A stretch of DNA of 64,000 nucleotides from Candidatus Phosphitivorax anaerolimi. GTDB taxonomy: Bacteria > Desulfobacterota > Desulfomonilia > UBA1062. This document shows, in pieces, positions 52,158 to 61,381 of the stretch. The stretch covers positions 1 through 64,000 of the forward strand of contig MPOS01000004.1 in assembly GCA_001896555.1 (NCBI GenBank). Reading direction: 5' to 3'. The notes beneath the pieces are model-generated. The model did not search any database, had not been told where the DNA came from, and saw nothing but the letters and a program-made list of their open reading frames with translations. The first letter of the stretch is position 1. Every line of letters begins with the position of its first letter. Position numbers and translations under genes: made by a program.

Positions 52158-53213
52158 CTAGATGATGTGTTCCCTGATGAACCGGGCGATGTGGTCGCTC
52201 GCGCTGCCGTCTCCGAACGGGTTGACCGCGGTGAATCCTGTTCTGCCGGTCATATCCATAACGGCCAGATGGATCTTCGCGGGATCGGGCTCCACCAGGA
52301 CATTCGCCCCTGCGTCGATCGTCTCCGGCCACTCGGTGGTGTCCCTGACCGTGACACAGGGGGTCTTCAGGAGAAAGGCCTCCTTCTGCACACCTCCCGA
52401 ATCGGTGAGAACACACGATGCGTCCCTGATCATGGCGAGCATGGCGAGGTAGCTCACCGGCTCGATGACCCTGATCCCGTTTTTCGCCGAGCGGATGAGG
52501 CCGGGGAAAAGGTTTTTCGTCCTGGGATGAACGGGAAAGATGACCGGGATGTCCTGCGAGAGTTTTTCAAGGGCCTTCCAAATCCCCAGGAACCGTTCGC
52601 GCCGGTCGGTGTTTTCCGCGCGGTGGATTGTGGTGAGGACAAAGGGCGGTGCATAGGGATGCGGGATGTGCATGCGGGAAAAACGGTTCAGGGCGTCGTA
52701 CATGACATCGCCGGTGAATATGCCCGTTATCCCCTCTTTCGCAAGGAGGGCGACGGCATTTTCCGTTGGGCAGAAGTGATAGGCGGCCACGTGGTCGGTC
52801 ACCACGCGGTTGATCTCTTCGGGCATGTTCCGGTCGAAGCTGCGTACGCCCGCCTCGACGTGGCCCACCGGGATGCCGAGCTTTACGGCGCACAGCGCCC
52901 CGGCGAGCGTGGAGTTCGTGTCTCCGTACACAAGCACAAGGCTGGGCCTCTCGGCTGTGAGGATCTCCTCGACGGCTTCCAGCATCCGGGCTGTCTGCTT
53001 TGCATGGCTGGAAGAGCCCACCCCCAGATGGTAGTCGGGGGGATCGATCCCCAGGGTATCGAAATGCACGTCGGACATGGCGTGGTCATAGTGCTGGCCT
53101 GTGTGCACCACCTTGTATGGGATGCCGCAGCGTTTGAATGCCTCCGCCACCGGGGAGAGCTTGATGAACTGGGGGCGCGCCCCCACGATGTGGATGACTG
53201 CTGTAGTGTTCAT
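52158..53213 (-). CDS. wecB: UDP-N-acetylglucosamine 2-epimerase (non-hydrolysing)
   Basis: A 351-residue GT-B-fold epimerase that makes UDP-ManNAc for surface polysaccharide. The motifs are 'IHIVGARPQFIKLSPV', 'VVHTGQHYDHAMSDVHF', 'VYGDTNSTLAGALCAVKLGI', 'VGHVEAGVRSFDRNMPEEIN', 'ILTTIHRAEN'-like 'VLTTIHRAENTDRRERF' and 'VLTDSGGVQKEAFLLKTPCV'. Length is near the family (~370). ATG 53213 follows AGGAG; a further in-frame start 27 nt upstream is less likely. No glycosyltransferase cluster is adjacent. Confidence 0.95.
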   Translation of the reverse strand: MNTTAVIHIVGARPQFIKLSPVAEAFKRCGIPYKVVHTGQHYDHAMSDVHFDTLGIDPPDYHLGVGSSSHAKQTARMLEAVEEILTAERPSLVLVYGDTNSTLAGALCAVKLGIPVGHVEAGVRSFDRNMPEEINRVVTDHVAAYHFCPTENAVALLAKEGITGIFTGDVMYDALNRFSRMHIPHPYAPPFVLTTIHRAENTDRRERFLGIWKALEKLSQDIPVIFPVHPRTKNLFPGLIRSAKNGIRVIEPVSYLAMLAMIRDASCVLTDSGGVQKEAFLLKTPCVTVRDTTEWPETIDAGANVLVEPDPAKIHLAVMDMTGRTGFTAVNPFGDGSASDHIARFIREHII

Positions 53214-53403
53214 GGATCGCTCCTGCTGCTGGTTTCCCAATGATTCCGCCTCCTGCCGTCGATCAGGTACATATCAGATGCCCCGCGGAAATTCCATGGA
53301 CTCTTGATGCGGCCAGGGAGAATTTCCCCGGATACGTGCCCCTAAGGGATACATGCAGGACACTGATAAGGGGTGGCTATTCCGGGAAGATGCGCTTTAA
53401 GGG

Positions 53404-53919
53404 CTACATCTTGACGACGATGCACTCCCTCTGGAGCCTGTCGCTGAGCTTGGAGCAGTACCTCTCGGCGGTCTCCCGGCTCTGGAAGCTCCCCCACCGG
53501 ACCACTGTCCATTTCCCTGTATCCGCGACCGTGCAGCGGATCCGGGTTTTCTCCTCGAGTTCGGCAGCGAAGCTCCGGGCGGTCTCGGGAGACCTGAACG
53601 CGGCTATCTGGATGCTGAAGCTGTCTGCAGCAGATGCCGAATCGCTGTCCTGGAGGAGGAGGATGTCCCAGTAGGAGTATTCGAAGCCGCTTGCAGCGCT
53701 TTTGGATGCCTGGGCCTTTCCCGAGGGTTTCTCGTTCCTGATGGGGTCGCTCGCCACCAGGCTCTTCCACCGCTCCCCGAAGGGATCGTACGAGAACTCC
53801 GGACGGGCGTTGATCGTGGAGAAGAGGAGGCTTGCCCCGGCAAGGATGCCCAAAGAGAGAAACAGCATGGCGATGTTTTTTGTCAGAGACTGTTTTTTGT
53901 GTGTGCGCTTCCTTGCCAT
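53404..53919 (-). CDS. SPOR-domain membrane protein
   Basis: A 171-residue protein. A basic start ('MARKRTHKKQSLTKN') precedes one membrane helix ('IAMLFLSLGILAGASLLFS'). A ~45-residue linker leads to a SPOR domain: 'FSIQIAAFRSPETARSFAAE' and 'WTVVRWGSFQSRETAERYCS'. SPOR domains bind denuded peptidoglycan at the septum. ATG 53919 is chosen with AAGG upstream. It follows argS by 7 nt on the same strand, so co-transcription is likely; argS-SPOR pairs are common in Proteobacteria. Confidence 0.92.
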   Translation of the reverse strand: MARKRTHKKQSLTKNIAMLFLSLGILAGASLLFSTINARPEFSYDPFGERWKSLVASDPIRNEKPSGKAQASKSAASGFEYSYWDILLLQDSDSASAADSFSIQIAAFRSPETARSFAAELEEKTRIRCTVADTGKWTVVRWGSFQSRETAERYCSKLSDRLQRECIVVKM

Positions 53920-53926
53920 AGCAACC

Positions 53927-55588
53927 TTACATGCTTTGAGGTGCTTCGATCCCCATGATGGACAGCGCATTTGCAAGCACCTGTTTCACTGCAACCACCA
54001 AAATCAACCTTGCCGCCGTCAGACGGCTGTCATCTGATATGACTCGATTTCTATTATAAAACCTATGAAACGCAGTTGCAAGCTCCAGAAGATAAAAAGA
54101 TATCCGATGGGGCTCGAGATCGGCCGCACTTGAGACGACCACGTCCGGATAGCCTGCGATCATCTTGATGAGATCCAGATCGTCGCCTTTGGTGAGTGCG
54201 TCTTCCTCCAGCAGGGAGGGGTCCGGAAACAGTCCCTGTTCGGAAGCGTTCTTCAGGATGGAGCAGATCCTGGCATGGGCGTACTGGATGTAATACACCG
54301 GATTCTCTTCGCTCTTCTTCTTTGCGAGGTCGAGATCGAACACGAGCTGGGCGTCGCTCCTGCGCATCATGAAGAAATATCTGCAAACATCCTTGCCCAC
54401 CTCATCGATGATCTCGCGCAGAGTGACGAACTCACCCGACCTCGTGGACATGGAAACCGGCTGCCCTTCACGGACCAGGGAAACGAGCTGGATCAGCAGG
54501 GCATGGAAGCAGTCCCGGTCGGCACCCAAGGCCTCGATGGCGGCCCTCATTCTCGGCACATAGCCGTGATGGTCGGCCCCCCAGATATCGATGATCTGCT
54601 CGAACCCCCGTTCCAGCTTGTCCTGGTGGTAGGCGATGTCCGGGGCGAAATAGGTCAGGGACCCGTCCTGCTTTCTCAAGACCCGGTCCTTTTCGTCGCC
54701 GAAGCAGGTGGTCCTGAACCACAATGCGCCTTCGGCCTCGTAGCTCAGGCCGCGCTCCTTCAGGAATTCGAGGGTATGTTCCACCTTGTGGTCACGATAC
54801 AGCGTAGACTCGCTGAACCAGTTGTCGAAATGCACATTGAAGAGCTCCAGGTCTTCTTTGATCCCCTTCAGAATGAAATCCGATGCGAATTCTCTGCAGG
54901 CCGCCACGGCAGCGCTCTCTTCCAGGGAGAGCAATTCGTCGCCGCGGTCTTCTGAGAGCCTCTGCGCGATGTCCCTGATGTAGTCGCCCCGATAGCCGTT
55001 TTCCGGAAACGATGAATCCTTCCCGAAGATCTCCCGATATCTACTCAGAACCGAGAGGCCGAGGATATTCATCTGGTTGCCCACATCGTTGATGTAATAC
55101 TCTGACTCCACCTCGAAGCCGGCCGCCTTCAGGATCCGGGCCAGGGTGTCGCCCACTGCGGCCCCCCTCCCGTGGCCCACGTGCAGGGGCCCGGTGGGGT
55201 TGGCGCTCACGAACTCCACCTGCACCTTCTTGCCCCTGCCGAATGTGCTCGTACCGAAGCGGTCCTTTTCTTCGAGGATCGTGTTCAAAACCCGCACCCA
55301 CATAAGCGGGCTGATGGTGAAGTTGATGAACCCCGGTCCGGCGATATCGACACGGTCGAAGACGCCGGCCAGGCGGGCCATCCTTTCCTGGATGATCTGT
55401 GCGATATCACGCGGTTTCTTTTTTGCCTGTGAGGCCATGACCATGGCGATATTCGTGGAAAAATCACCGAATTCCTTGCGGGCAGGGACGCTCACCGAGA
55501 TCGTCTCGAGGTCGTATTCCGGAATGGCGCCTTCCGCTATGAGTTCATGCAGTGTATTCTTGAGGAGAGCGGTTATCTGTTCTTTCAT
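53927..55588 (-). CDS. argS: Arginyl-tRNA synthetase
   Basis: A 553-residue class I synthetase. The additional N-terminal domain ('KEFGDFSTNIAMVMASQAKK') precedes the HIGH region 'SANPTGPLHVGHGRGAAVGD'. The KMSKS-like loop is 'QPVSMSTRSGEFVTL', as in ArgRS. The C-terminal DALR anticodon domain ('YYIQYAHARICSILKNA') completes it. ATG 55588 follows AAGGATACCC. The tRNA-Arg at 37535-37611 is one substrate. It is divergent from the hrcA operon. Confidence 0.97.
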   Translation of the reverse strand: MKEQITALLKNTLHELIAEGAIPEYDLETISVSVPARKEFGDFSTNIAMVMASQAKKKPRDIAQIIQERMARLAGVFDRVDIAGPGFINFTISPLMWVRVLNTILEEKDRFGTSTFGRGKKVQVEFVSANPTGPLHVGHGRGAAVGDTLARILKAAGFEVESEYYINDVGNQMNILGLSVLSRYREIFGKDSSFPENGYRGDYIRDIAQRLSEDRGDELLSLEESAAVAACREFASDFILKGIKEDLELFNVHFDNWFSESTLYRDHKVEHTLEFLKERGLSYEAEGALWFRTTCFGDEKDRVLRKQDGSLTYFAPDIAYHQDKLERGFEQIIDIWGADHHGYVPRMRAAIEALGADRDCFHALLIQLVSLVREGQPVSMSTRSGEFVTLREIIDEVGKDVCRYFFMMRRSDAQLVFDLDLAKKKSEENPVYYIQYAHARICSILKNASEQGLFPDPSLLEEDALTKGDDLDLIKMIAGYPDVVVSSAADLEPHRISFYLLELATAFHRFYNRNRVISDDSRLTAARLILVVAVKQVLANALSIMGIEAPQSM

Positions 55589-55743
55589 GGGTATCCTTAC
55601 TTATTCAGTCTCGGCACGCCGGTTATCTTCCCGTGTCCGGATGCATCCTGTTAATAACAAATCCCTGCACTTTGTCCAGTGAAATTCATGAGGAATTGAG
55701 GTATTATATCTGGTATTTCCCTGAATTATGAGAGGTTTGCGTA

Positions 55744-55772
55744 TTGACATCAAGCAGGAGAGCTTCTATAAA
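55744..55772 (+). promoter_or_regulatory. Sigma70-type promoter of hrcA-grpE-dnaK
   Basis: TTGACA (55744-55749) and TATAAA (55767-55772) are 17 nt apart. The -35 is perfect and the -10 is one base off consensus. Transcription should start near 55779, at the edge of the CIRCE element, so bound HrcA would block initiation. Confidence 0.8.
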
Positions 55773-55779
55773 CGTATTG

Positions 55780-55806
55780 TTAGCAGTTAAAGCAGGCGAG
55801 TGCTAA
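55780..55806 (+). promoter_or_regulatory. CIRCE operator (degenerate left half)
   Basis: TTAGCAGTT-N9-GAGTGCTAA compared with consensus TTAGCACTC-N9-GAGTGCTAA: the right half is perfect and the left half has two mismatches, with the exact 9-nt spacer. It lies between the promoter and the hrcA ATG at 55810, the standard place for HrcA autoregulation. Confidence 0.85.
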
Positions 55807-55809
55807 GCC

Positions 55810-56844
55810 ATGACGTACCAATTGAGCGAACGAGACAAAAGCATATTAGGTGCGATCATTCAGGAATATGTGTCCACAGGCGAGCCCGTGGGGTCCAGGA
55901 TAATTGCGAAGAAGTACATGTGCACCATTTCTCCGGCAACGGTCCGCAACGTCATGGCGGACCTGGAGGAGATGGACTTTCTGTACCAGCCGCACATTTC
56001 CGCCGGGCGGATACCGACGCCTGAAGGGTTCCGCTATTACCTCAACGACATCATGGAGGTGAAGACCCTCCCCAGGGGTGAGAAGTCCCTGATAACCCGT
56101 CACATGTCCAGGACGACCGGCGATGTCAGGGCGGCTGTCAAAGAGGCATCCACCCTTCTGTCCTCCATCTCGCGCAACGTCTCGATCATCATCCTGCCCA
56201 GCCTGGATACCTTCCACTTCAAGCGCATCGATTTCGTGAGGCTCGACGAGAGCAGGATACTGGTCATCCTGGTGAGCAGGGCCGGGATGGTGTTCAACCA
56301 CATTGTCCATGACGAGGACATCGATCAGGAGCTGCTGTTCAAGTATGCGAACTATCTCAATGAATGGTGCTCCGGCCTGTCAATCCGGGAGATGAGGGAT
56401 ATGCTTGTCCAGGAGATGTCGAGCGAGAAGGCCCGGTTCGATTCTCTGGTCAGGCGTGCGGTCAGCCTAGGCATGACTGCGATCGACCATGTCGAGGGCT
56501 CGCCCGACATCTATATCCAGGGCAAGGAAAGCGTGTTCAATAGTCCTGAGCTGGCAAACCTCGACAAGCTCAGGGACATCGTGAATGCCTTCGAGGACAA
56601 GGGCAGGATCGTGCGGATCCTGAACAGCGTCCTGAAGGACTCCGGCGTCAAGGTTCTGCTGGGGGAAGACATGGAGGGCTTCGGGATGGATGACTTCAGC
56701 CTGGTGGCCAGCAGGTATTACCGGAAGGACGTACCCGTGGGCTCACTGGGGGTGATCGGCCCGATGCGGATGGACTATTCACGCGTGATACCGCTTGTTG
56801 GATACATGGCCAAAATATTGAGCGATCTACTGGAGGACGTCTAG
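55810..56844 (+). CDS. hrcA: Heat-inducible transcription repressor HrcA
   Basis: A 344-residue repressor that binds CIRCE and senses free chaperone through GroE. The N-terminal winged helix ('EYVSTGEPVGSRIIAKKYMC', then 'SPATVRNVMADLEEMDFLYQ') and the following 'PHISAGRIPTPEGFRYYLND' are diagnostic. The C-terminal dimerisation/inserted domains end in 'GSLGVIGPMRMDYSRVIPLV'. The ATG at 55810 lies three bases after CIRCE, with no clear Shine-Dalgarno, so the operator also occupies the ribosome site. Its stop is 1 nt before grpE. Confidence 0.97.
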   Translation: MTYQLSERDKSILGAIIQEYVSTGEPVGSRIIAKKYMCTISPATVRNVMADLEEMDFLYQPHISAGRIPTPEGFRYYLNDIMEVKTLPRGEKSLITRHMSRTTGDVRAAVKEASTLLSSISRNVSIIILPSLDTFHFKRIDFVRLDESRILVILVSRAGMVFNHIVHDEDIDQELLFKYANYLNEWCSGLSIREMRDMLVQEMSSEKARFDSLVRRAVSLGMTAIDHVEGSPDIYIQGKESVFNSPELANLDKLRDIVNAFEDKGRIVRILNSVLKDSGVKVLLGEDMEGFGMDDFSLVASRYYRKDVPVGSLGVIGPMRMDYSRVIPLVGYMAKILSDLLEDV

Positions 56845-56845
56845 G

Positions 56846-57412
56846 ATGGTTGATGAAAAGAAGGAACCGCAGGAGCACGAAGAGGTGACGACAGAACAGG
56901 AAACGACTTCTCAAGAAGACCGCCAGGAAGCGGAAGAAACAGTGGAAGCAGGAAAAACCGGTGATGAGGTTGCCGAGCTGAAAGCACAGGTGGAAGAGTT
57001 CAAGGACAGGTGCCTGCGCGCCTACGCCGAGATGGACAACATGCGCAAGCGTCTTGCGCGGGAGCGGCAGGAGATCATCAAGTTCGGTACGGAAAAGATG
57101 CTCAGGGATTTTCTCCTGGTCTATGATGCAATTCACAAATCCATAGCCACGGCCAGAGAACTCCGCCCGGAAGACGAACAGTTTATCGAGGGTTTAAGGA
57201 TGACGGAAAAACTCTTCCTCGAAACCTTGAAAAAATACCAGGTTGAACCTATACAAGCTCAGAACGTGCCTTTTGACCCCAATTACCATGAGGCCTTCAT
57301 GCAGGTGACCAAAGAGGGCGTGGAGAAAGGCATGGTAGTGGACGAGATCGAAAAGGGTTTCATGATCCACGACCGCGTACTGAGACCAGCGAAAGTGACA
57401 GTTTCAGGCTGA
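56846..57412 (+). CDS. grpE: Nucleotide exchange factor GrpE
   Basis: A 188-residue DnaK co-chaperone. An acidic, Gln/Glu-rich N-terminal arm (1-50) leads into the long coiled coil ('[20 protein letters not shown]') and the beta-wing head ('[20 protein letters not shown]' ... '[14 protein letters not shown]'). Length is usual. ATG 56846 is 1 nt after hrcA, with GGAGGACG just upstream. Confidence 0.96.
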   Translation: MVDEKKEPQEHEEVTTEQETTSQEDRQEAEETVEAGKTGDEVAELKAQVEEFKDRCLRAYAEMDNMRKRLARERQEIIKFGTEKMLRDFLLVYDAIHKSIATARELRPEDEQFIEGLRMTEKLFLETLKKYQVEPIQAQNVPFDPNYHEAFMQVTKEGVEKGMVVDEIEKGFMIHDRVLRPAKVTVSG

Positions 57413-57443
57413 CGGCGGGAGAAAATCACAAGGAGGAGAGCAG

Positions 57444-59369
57444 ATGGGAAAGATATTGGGGATTGATCTGGGGACCACCTTTTCATGTATGGCAATCATG
57501 GAAGGGGGGGAACCGAAAGTCATTCCGAACGCCGAGGGAGCACGCACGACTCCTTCTGTTGTAGCCTTTACCAGCAGCGGTGAAAGGCTGGTGGGCCAGG
57601 TCGCCAGAAGGCAGGCCATAACAAATTCCGAAAAGACACTCTTTGCGATAAAAAGGCTCATTGGAAGAAAATACGAGGATCAAGAAGTTCAGAAGGACCG
57701 CGAGGTCATGCCCTTCAAGATCACAAGGGCCGACAACGGCGACACCGCCATCAGCGTTGACGACCGCAAATATGCCCCGCCCGAGATTTCGGCGATGGTG
57801 CTCCAGAAGCTGAAGATGGACGCCGAGGCCTATCTCGGGGAAAAGATCGATGAGGCCGTGATCACGGTTCCCGCATATTTCAACGACTCCCAGCGGCAGG
57901 CCACCAAGGATGCCGGCAAGATCGCCGGGTTTGAGGTGAAGCGCATCATCAACGAGCCCACCGCAGCGGCCCTGGCATATGGTCTCGACAAGAAGAAAGA
58001 GGAAAAGGTTGCGGTGTTCGACCTCGGAGGCGGTACCTTCGATATCTCCATTCTCGAGATCGGCGACGGGGTCTTCGAGGTGAAGTCCACAAACGGAGAC
58101 ACCCACCTGGGCGGCGAGGACATCGACAACCGGATCATCGACTACCTGGTCACTGAGTTCAGAAAAGAGACCGGCGTGGATCTGAGCAAGGACAGGATGG
58201 CGCTCCAGCGACTCAAGGAGGCGGCCGAGCGGGCTAAGGTGGAGCTCTCATCCATGATGGAGACCGAGATCAACCTGCCCTTTATCACTGCCGACCAGAC
58301 GGGGCCGAAGCACCTGAACATGAAATTGACCAGGGCCAAGCTCGAAGCCCTGGTGGAAGATATCATCTCACGGGTCGAAGGACCCTGCAGAAAGGCATTA
58401 TCCGATGCCGGCATGACCGCGGCCGATATCGACGAAGTCATTCTCGTAGGCGGACAGACCCGGATGCCCCGGGTGCAGCAGAAGGTTAAGGAAATCTTCC
58501 AGAAAGAGCCCCATAAGGGCGTGAACCCCGACGAGGTGGTGGCAATCGGCGCGGCCATCCAGGGGGGCGTGCTGGGCGGAGAGGTCAAGGACGTGCTGCT
58601 CCTCGACGTGACGCCGCTGTCTCTTGGCATCGAGACCTTGGGCGGTGTGTTCACGAAGATCATCGAGCGCAACACGACCATCCCTACCAAGAAGACCCAG
58701 GTGTTCTCCACCGCCGAAGACAACCAGAACGCCGTGACCATCCGGGTGTTCCAGGGCGAGCGGCCCATGGCGGCCGACAACAAGCTCTTGGGCCAGTTCG
58801 ACCTGGTGGGGATACCGCCTGCACCCCGCGGGATTCCGCAGATCGAGGTGAGCTTCGACATCGACGCGAACGGAATTCTGCACGTCTCGGCCAAGGACAA
58901 GGCCACCGGCAAGGAACAGTCTATCCGGATCACGAGCTCGTCGGGCCTAAGCGAGGAAGACATCAACCGGATGATTCGCGAGGCCGAGGAGCACGAATCA
59001 GAAGACAAGCGGCGGCAGGCCCTGGTCGAGGCAAAGAACCGGGCCGACTCCCTGGCCTACACCACGGAGAAGACCCTCAAGGAGCACGGCGACAAGGTCG
59101 ACGCCCAGACGCGGGCAAGCATCGAGAATGCCCTATCCGACCTGAAGGATGCCATAAAGGGCGACGATGTCGATCTGATCAACCGGAAGATCGAGGCCCT
59201 GACGTCCGCGTCCCACAAGCTCGCCGAGGTGATCTACTCCGCGGCTGCAGGCGGAGCCGGTGCAGGCGACTCTCAGGCCGGTGCACAGGGCGGCCCCGGC
59301 GGAGGGAAGAAGCCGGACGAAGACGTCGTGGACGCCGAGTTCGAAGAGGTCAAGGGAGACAAGAGCTAG
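57444..59369 (+). CDS. dnaK: Chaperone DnaK (Hsp70)
   Basis: A 641-residue Hsp70. The ATPase domain starts '[20 protein letters not shown]' with phosphate loops '[20 protein letters not shown]' and '[20 protein letters not shown]'. The linker and substrate domain include '[20 protein letters not shown]' and '[20 protein letters not shown]'. The C-terminal lid ends in a Gly-rich tail and '[15 protein letters not shown]', a typical DnaK terminus. ATG 57444 follows AAGGAGGAG. It is third in the hrcA operon; dnaJ is not downstream in the same direction. Confidence 0.98.
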   Translation: MGKILGIDLGTTFSCMAIMEGGEPKVIPNAEGARTTPSVVAFTSSGERLVGQVARRQAITNSEKTLFAIKRLIGRKYEDQEVQKDREVMPFKITRADNGDTAISVDDRKYAPPEISAMVLQKLKMDAEAYLGEKIDEAVITVPAYFNDSQRQATKDAGKIAGFEVKRIINEPTAAALAYGLDKKKEEKVAVFDLGGGTFDISILEIGDGVFEVKSTNGDTHLGGEDIDNRIIDYLVTEFRKETGVDLSKDRMALQRLKEAAERAKVELSSMMETEINLPFITADQTGPKHLNMKLTRAKLEALVEDIISRVEGPCRKALSDAGMTAADIDEVILVGGQTRMPRVQQKVKEIFQKEPHKGVNPDEVVAIGAAIQGGVLGGEVKDVLLLDVTPLSLGIETLGGVFTKIIERNTTIPTKKTQVFSTAEDNQNAVTIRVFQGERPMAADNKLLGQFDLVGIPPAPRGIPQIEVSFDIDANGILHVSAKDKATGKEQSIRITSSSGLSEEDINRMIREAEEHESEDKRRQALVEAKNRADSLAYTTEKTLKEHGDKVDAQTRASIENALSDLKDAIKGDDVDLINRKIEALTSASHKLAEVIYSAAAGGAGAGDSQAGAQGGPGGGKKPDEDVVDAEFEEVKGDKS

Positions 59370-59470
59370 GCCTTTTCCGGTGTTGCCAGGGGCCTGAGAA
59401 CCCGGGATGCAGTGCTCTGCAAGGGTTTTCGCCCCTGCCGTTTCCCTGCCGGGAAGGATAAGAGGAGCAT

Positions 59471-59815
59471 ATGCCCATCTACGAATACAAGTGCGCCTCA
59501 TGCGGCCGCGTAAGCGGATTCTTCGTGCAGGGGTTCGGCGACCCTGAAAATCTCTGCTGCCAGGGGTGCGGTGGGAAAGACCTCAAGCGGATCATATCCC
59601 GGGTCAACTACCACCAGTCCCAGTCGGACCGGCTTGCTTCCTATGATCCCCAGGCCAGAAAGTCCGACAGCTTCTATAAGGACACGAGGAACATCGGGCT
59701 GCACGCAGAGCATATGCTGCAGAAGGCCGGTGTCAAACCCACCGAAGAGTTCAGGTCAAGGATCGAAAACTTAAGGAGCGATCCGTCCCGGGTCATCAAA
59801 GACAGCGACAAGTAA
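59471..59815 (+). CDS. FmdB-type zinc-ribbon protein
   Basis: A 114-residue small protein starting 'MPIYEYKCASCGRVSGFFVQ', with the second metal pair in 'CCQGCGGKDLKRI'. These two CxxC pairs define the FmdB/CxxC_CxxC_SSSS zinc ribbon. The rest is a polar tail. The role is unknown (putative regulator). RBS AGAGGAG precedes ATG 59471. It lies 101 nt after dnaK, possibly with its own message. Confidence 0.9.
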   Translation: MPIYEYKCASCGRVSGFFVQGFGDPENLCCQGCGGKDLKRIISRVNYHQSQSDRLASYDPQARKSDSFYKDTRNIGLHAEHMLQKAGVKPTEEFRSRIENLRSDPSRVIKDSDK

Positions 59816-59829
59816 GCCCGGTCATTTTC

Positions 59830-59858
59830 CATAAGCCCGCTTCAAAGCGAGCCTTATG
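59830..59858. terminator. Hairpin between convergent FmdB and dnaJ genes
   Basis: CATAAG (59830-59835) pairs with CTTATG (59853-59858), and the centre can add CGCTT...AGCG pairing around a short loop. It lies between two convergent stops and could end transcription from both sides, although T tracts are short. Confidence 0.45.
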
Positions 59859-59949
59859 GTGAGGCGGCCCGGCGCCGGCTGTTTGCCCATTCACCCCTCC
59901 ATTGCATGAGCGCTTTGTCAGAGGGAGTGCTCCGGGATTTTTTAGCGCC

Positions 59950-61053
59950 TCAGAAATTGAACAGCTTCTTGGTGCGGGAGGGCTTCTTTACCGTTTCCTG
60001 AGAGATTTCCGCAAAACGGCGGAGCAGCTCTTCCTGCTCCTTGTTCAGCTTCCTGGGGATCTCCACCTTGACGCCCACGTTCAGCGACCCGTGGCCGCCT
60101 GCACGCAGACGCTTCATACCCTTGTCCCTGATGGTGTAGATGTCGCCCGGCTGGGTCCCCGGCTTGAGATCCAGGTCAACCTCAGGCCCTTCGAGTGTGG
60201 GTATCTTTATGGTAGCACCGAGCGCCGCCTGAACGAACGGGACCGTGATTTCGAGGAAGAGGTCGTCGCCCTGCCTGACAAAGGTTTCGTGCGGCTTGAC
60301 CTCGATGAACACGTAGAGGTCTCCGGGAGGCCCGCCCAGGTCACCGGCCTCACCCTCTCCGGAGATGCGCATGGTCGCCCCGGTGTCCACGCCCGCAGGG
60401 ATCTTTACCTTGAGTTTCTTTTCACGGGTTATGGTGCCTGATCCCCTGCAGACCTTGCACGGCTTGGGAATGACCTGGCCCGTCCCCCGGCAGTGTGCGC
60501 AGGTCGAGGAAATGGTGAAGAACCCCTGGGTCCGGTAGACCTGGCCCCTGCCCCCGCAGATGCCGCACGGCTCGGGTGACGTTCCCGGCTCGGCCCCGGT
60601 CCCCTGACAGCGATCACAGGTCTCCACCTTTGGGACTTTGAGCTCGATCTCGGTGCCCCGGTATGCCTCTTCGAGGGTGATAGAGGCGTTATACCTCAGG
60701 TCTGCACCCCGGGCCGGCCTCCTGCGCTGGGATCTCATGCCCGAAGAGAATCCGAACACCTCGCCGAAGATGTCTGAAAAGCTGCTGAAGATGTCGTCGA
60801 AGTTGGAGAACCCGCGGAACCCGGTACCCTGGAGACCCTCGTGGCCGTACTGATCGTACATGCGGCGCTTTTCTGCATCGCGCAGCACCTCGTAGGCCTC
60901 TGCGGCCTCCTTGAAACGGGCTTCGGCCTCGCGGTCTCCGGGATTTCTGTCCGGGTGGTTCTTCAGAGCAAGTTGCCGGTATGCCTTTTTGATTTCCTCG
61001 GCAGAGGCCGATCGAGGAACCCCGAGAATTTCGTAGTAATCCCGCTTGGTCAT
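59950..61053 (-). CDS. dnaJ: Chaperone DnaJ (Hsp40, type I)
   Basis: A 367-residue full-length DnaJ. The J domain (1-70) has HPD in '[17 protein letters not shown]'. A Gly/Phe-rich part follows ('[20 protein letters not shown]'). All four zinc modules are present: 'CDRCQGTG', 'CGICGGRG', 'CAHCRGTG' and 'CKVCRGSG'. The C-terminal substrate domains have '[20 protein letters not shown]' and '[20 protein letters not shown]'. ATG 61053 overlaps the rpoZ stop (ATGA), so it is translated with rpoZ, not with dnaK, which is opposed 580 bp away. Confidence 0.97.
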   Translation of the reverse strand: MTKRDYYEILGVPRSASAEEIKKAYRQLALKNHPDRNPGDREAEARFKEAAEAYEVLRDAEKRRMYDQYGHEGLQGTGFRGFSNFDDIFSSFSDIFGEVFGFSSGMRSQRRRPARGADLRYNASITLEEAYRGTEIELKVPKVETCDRCQGTGAEPGTSPEPCGICGGRGQVYRTQGFFTISSTCAHCRGTGQVIPKPCKVCRGSGTITREKKLKVKIPAGVDTGATMRISGEGEAGDLGGPPGDLYVFIEVKPHETFVRQGDDLFLEITVPFVQAALGATIKIPTLEGPEVDLDLKPGTQPGDIYTIRDKGMKRLRAGGHGSLNVGVKVEIPRKLNKEQEELLRRFAEISQETVKKPSRTKKLFNF

Positions 61054-61244
61054 GACCTCTCGTTCAGAGATATCTTACCTTCTGCCAGCTCTCTCAGCGC
61101 AGTCACCACAGGCCTGTTCTCCTTGCGTTTGGAAAGCGGAGCAGCGCCTTTCATGAGCTGCTTGGTGCGCTTGGATGCAGCTATTGCGAGAGAAAAACGA
61201 TCGTGTACCTTTTCAAGGCAATCTTCTATTGTTACTCGTGCCAT
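61050..61244 (-). CDS. rpoZ: RNA polymerase omega subunit
   Basis: A 64-residue omega subunit. '[20 protein letters not shown]' and '[13 protein letters not shown]' are the conserved helices that clamp beta'. '[14 protein letters not shown]' is the familiar C-terminal block. It is short but within the family range (60-90). Its last four bases overlap dnaJ. No gmk or spoT, the usual neighbours, is seen here. Confidence 0.92.
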   Translation of the reverse strand: MARVTIEDCLEKVHDRFSLAIAASKRTKQLMKGAAPLSKRKENRPVVTALRELAEGKISLNERS

Positions 61245-61381
61245 AGCGTCCCTTTCCAGGTCTTAATACTACACTGGTAATCAGTCATGGGATCAAACGC
61301 CATAACTGTAGTGCTAAAGTGCCGAAACGTCAATGCCCATGCCACAGAAATCCGTAATCGTCAAGGGCGATTCATTGAAGA

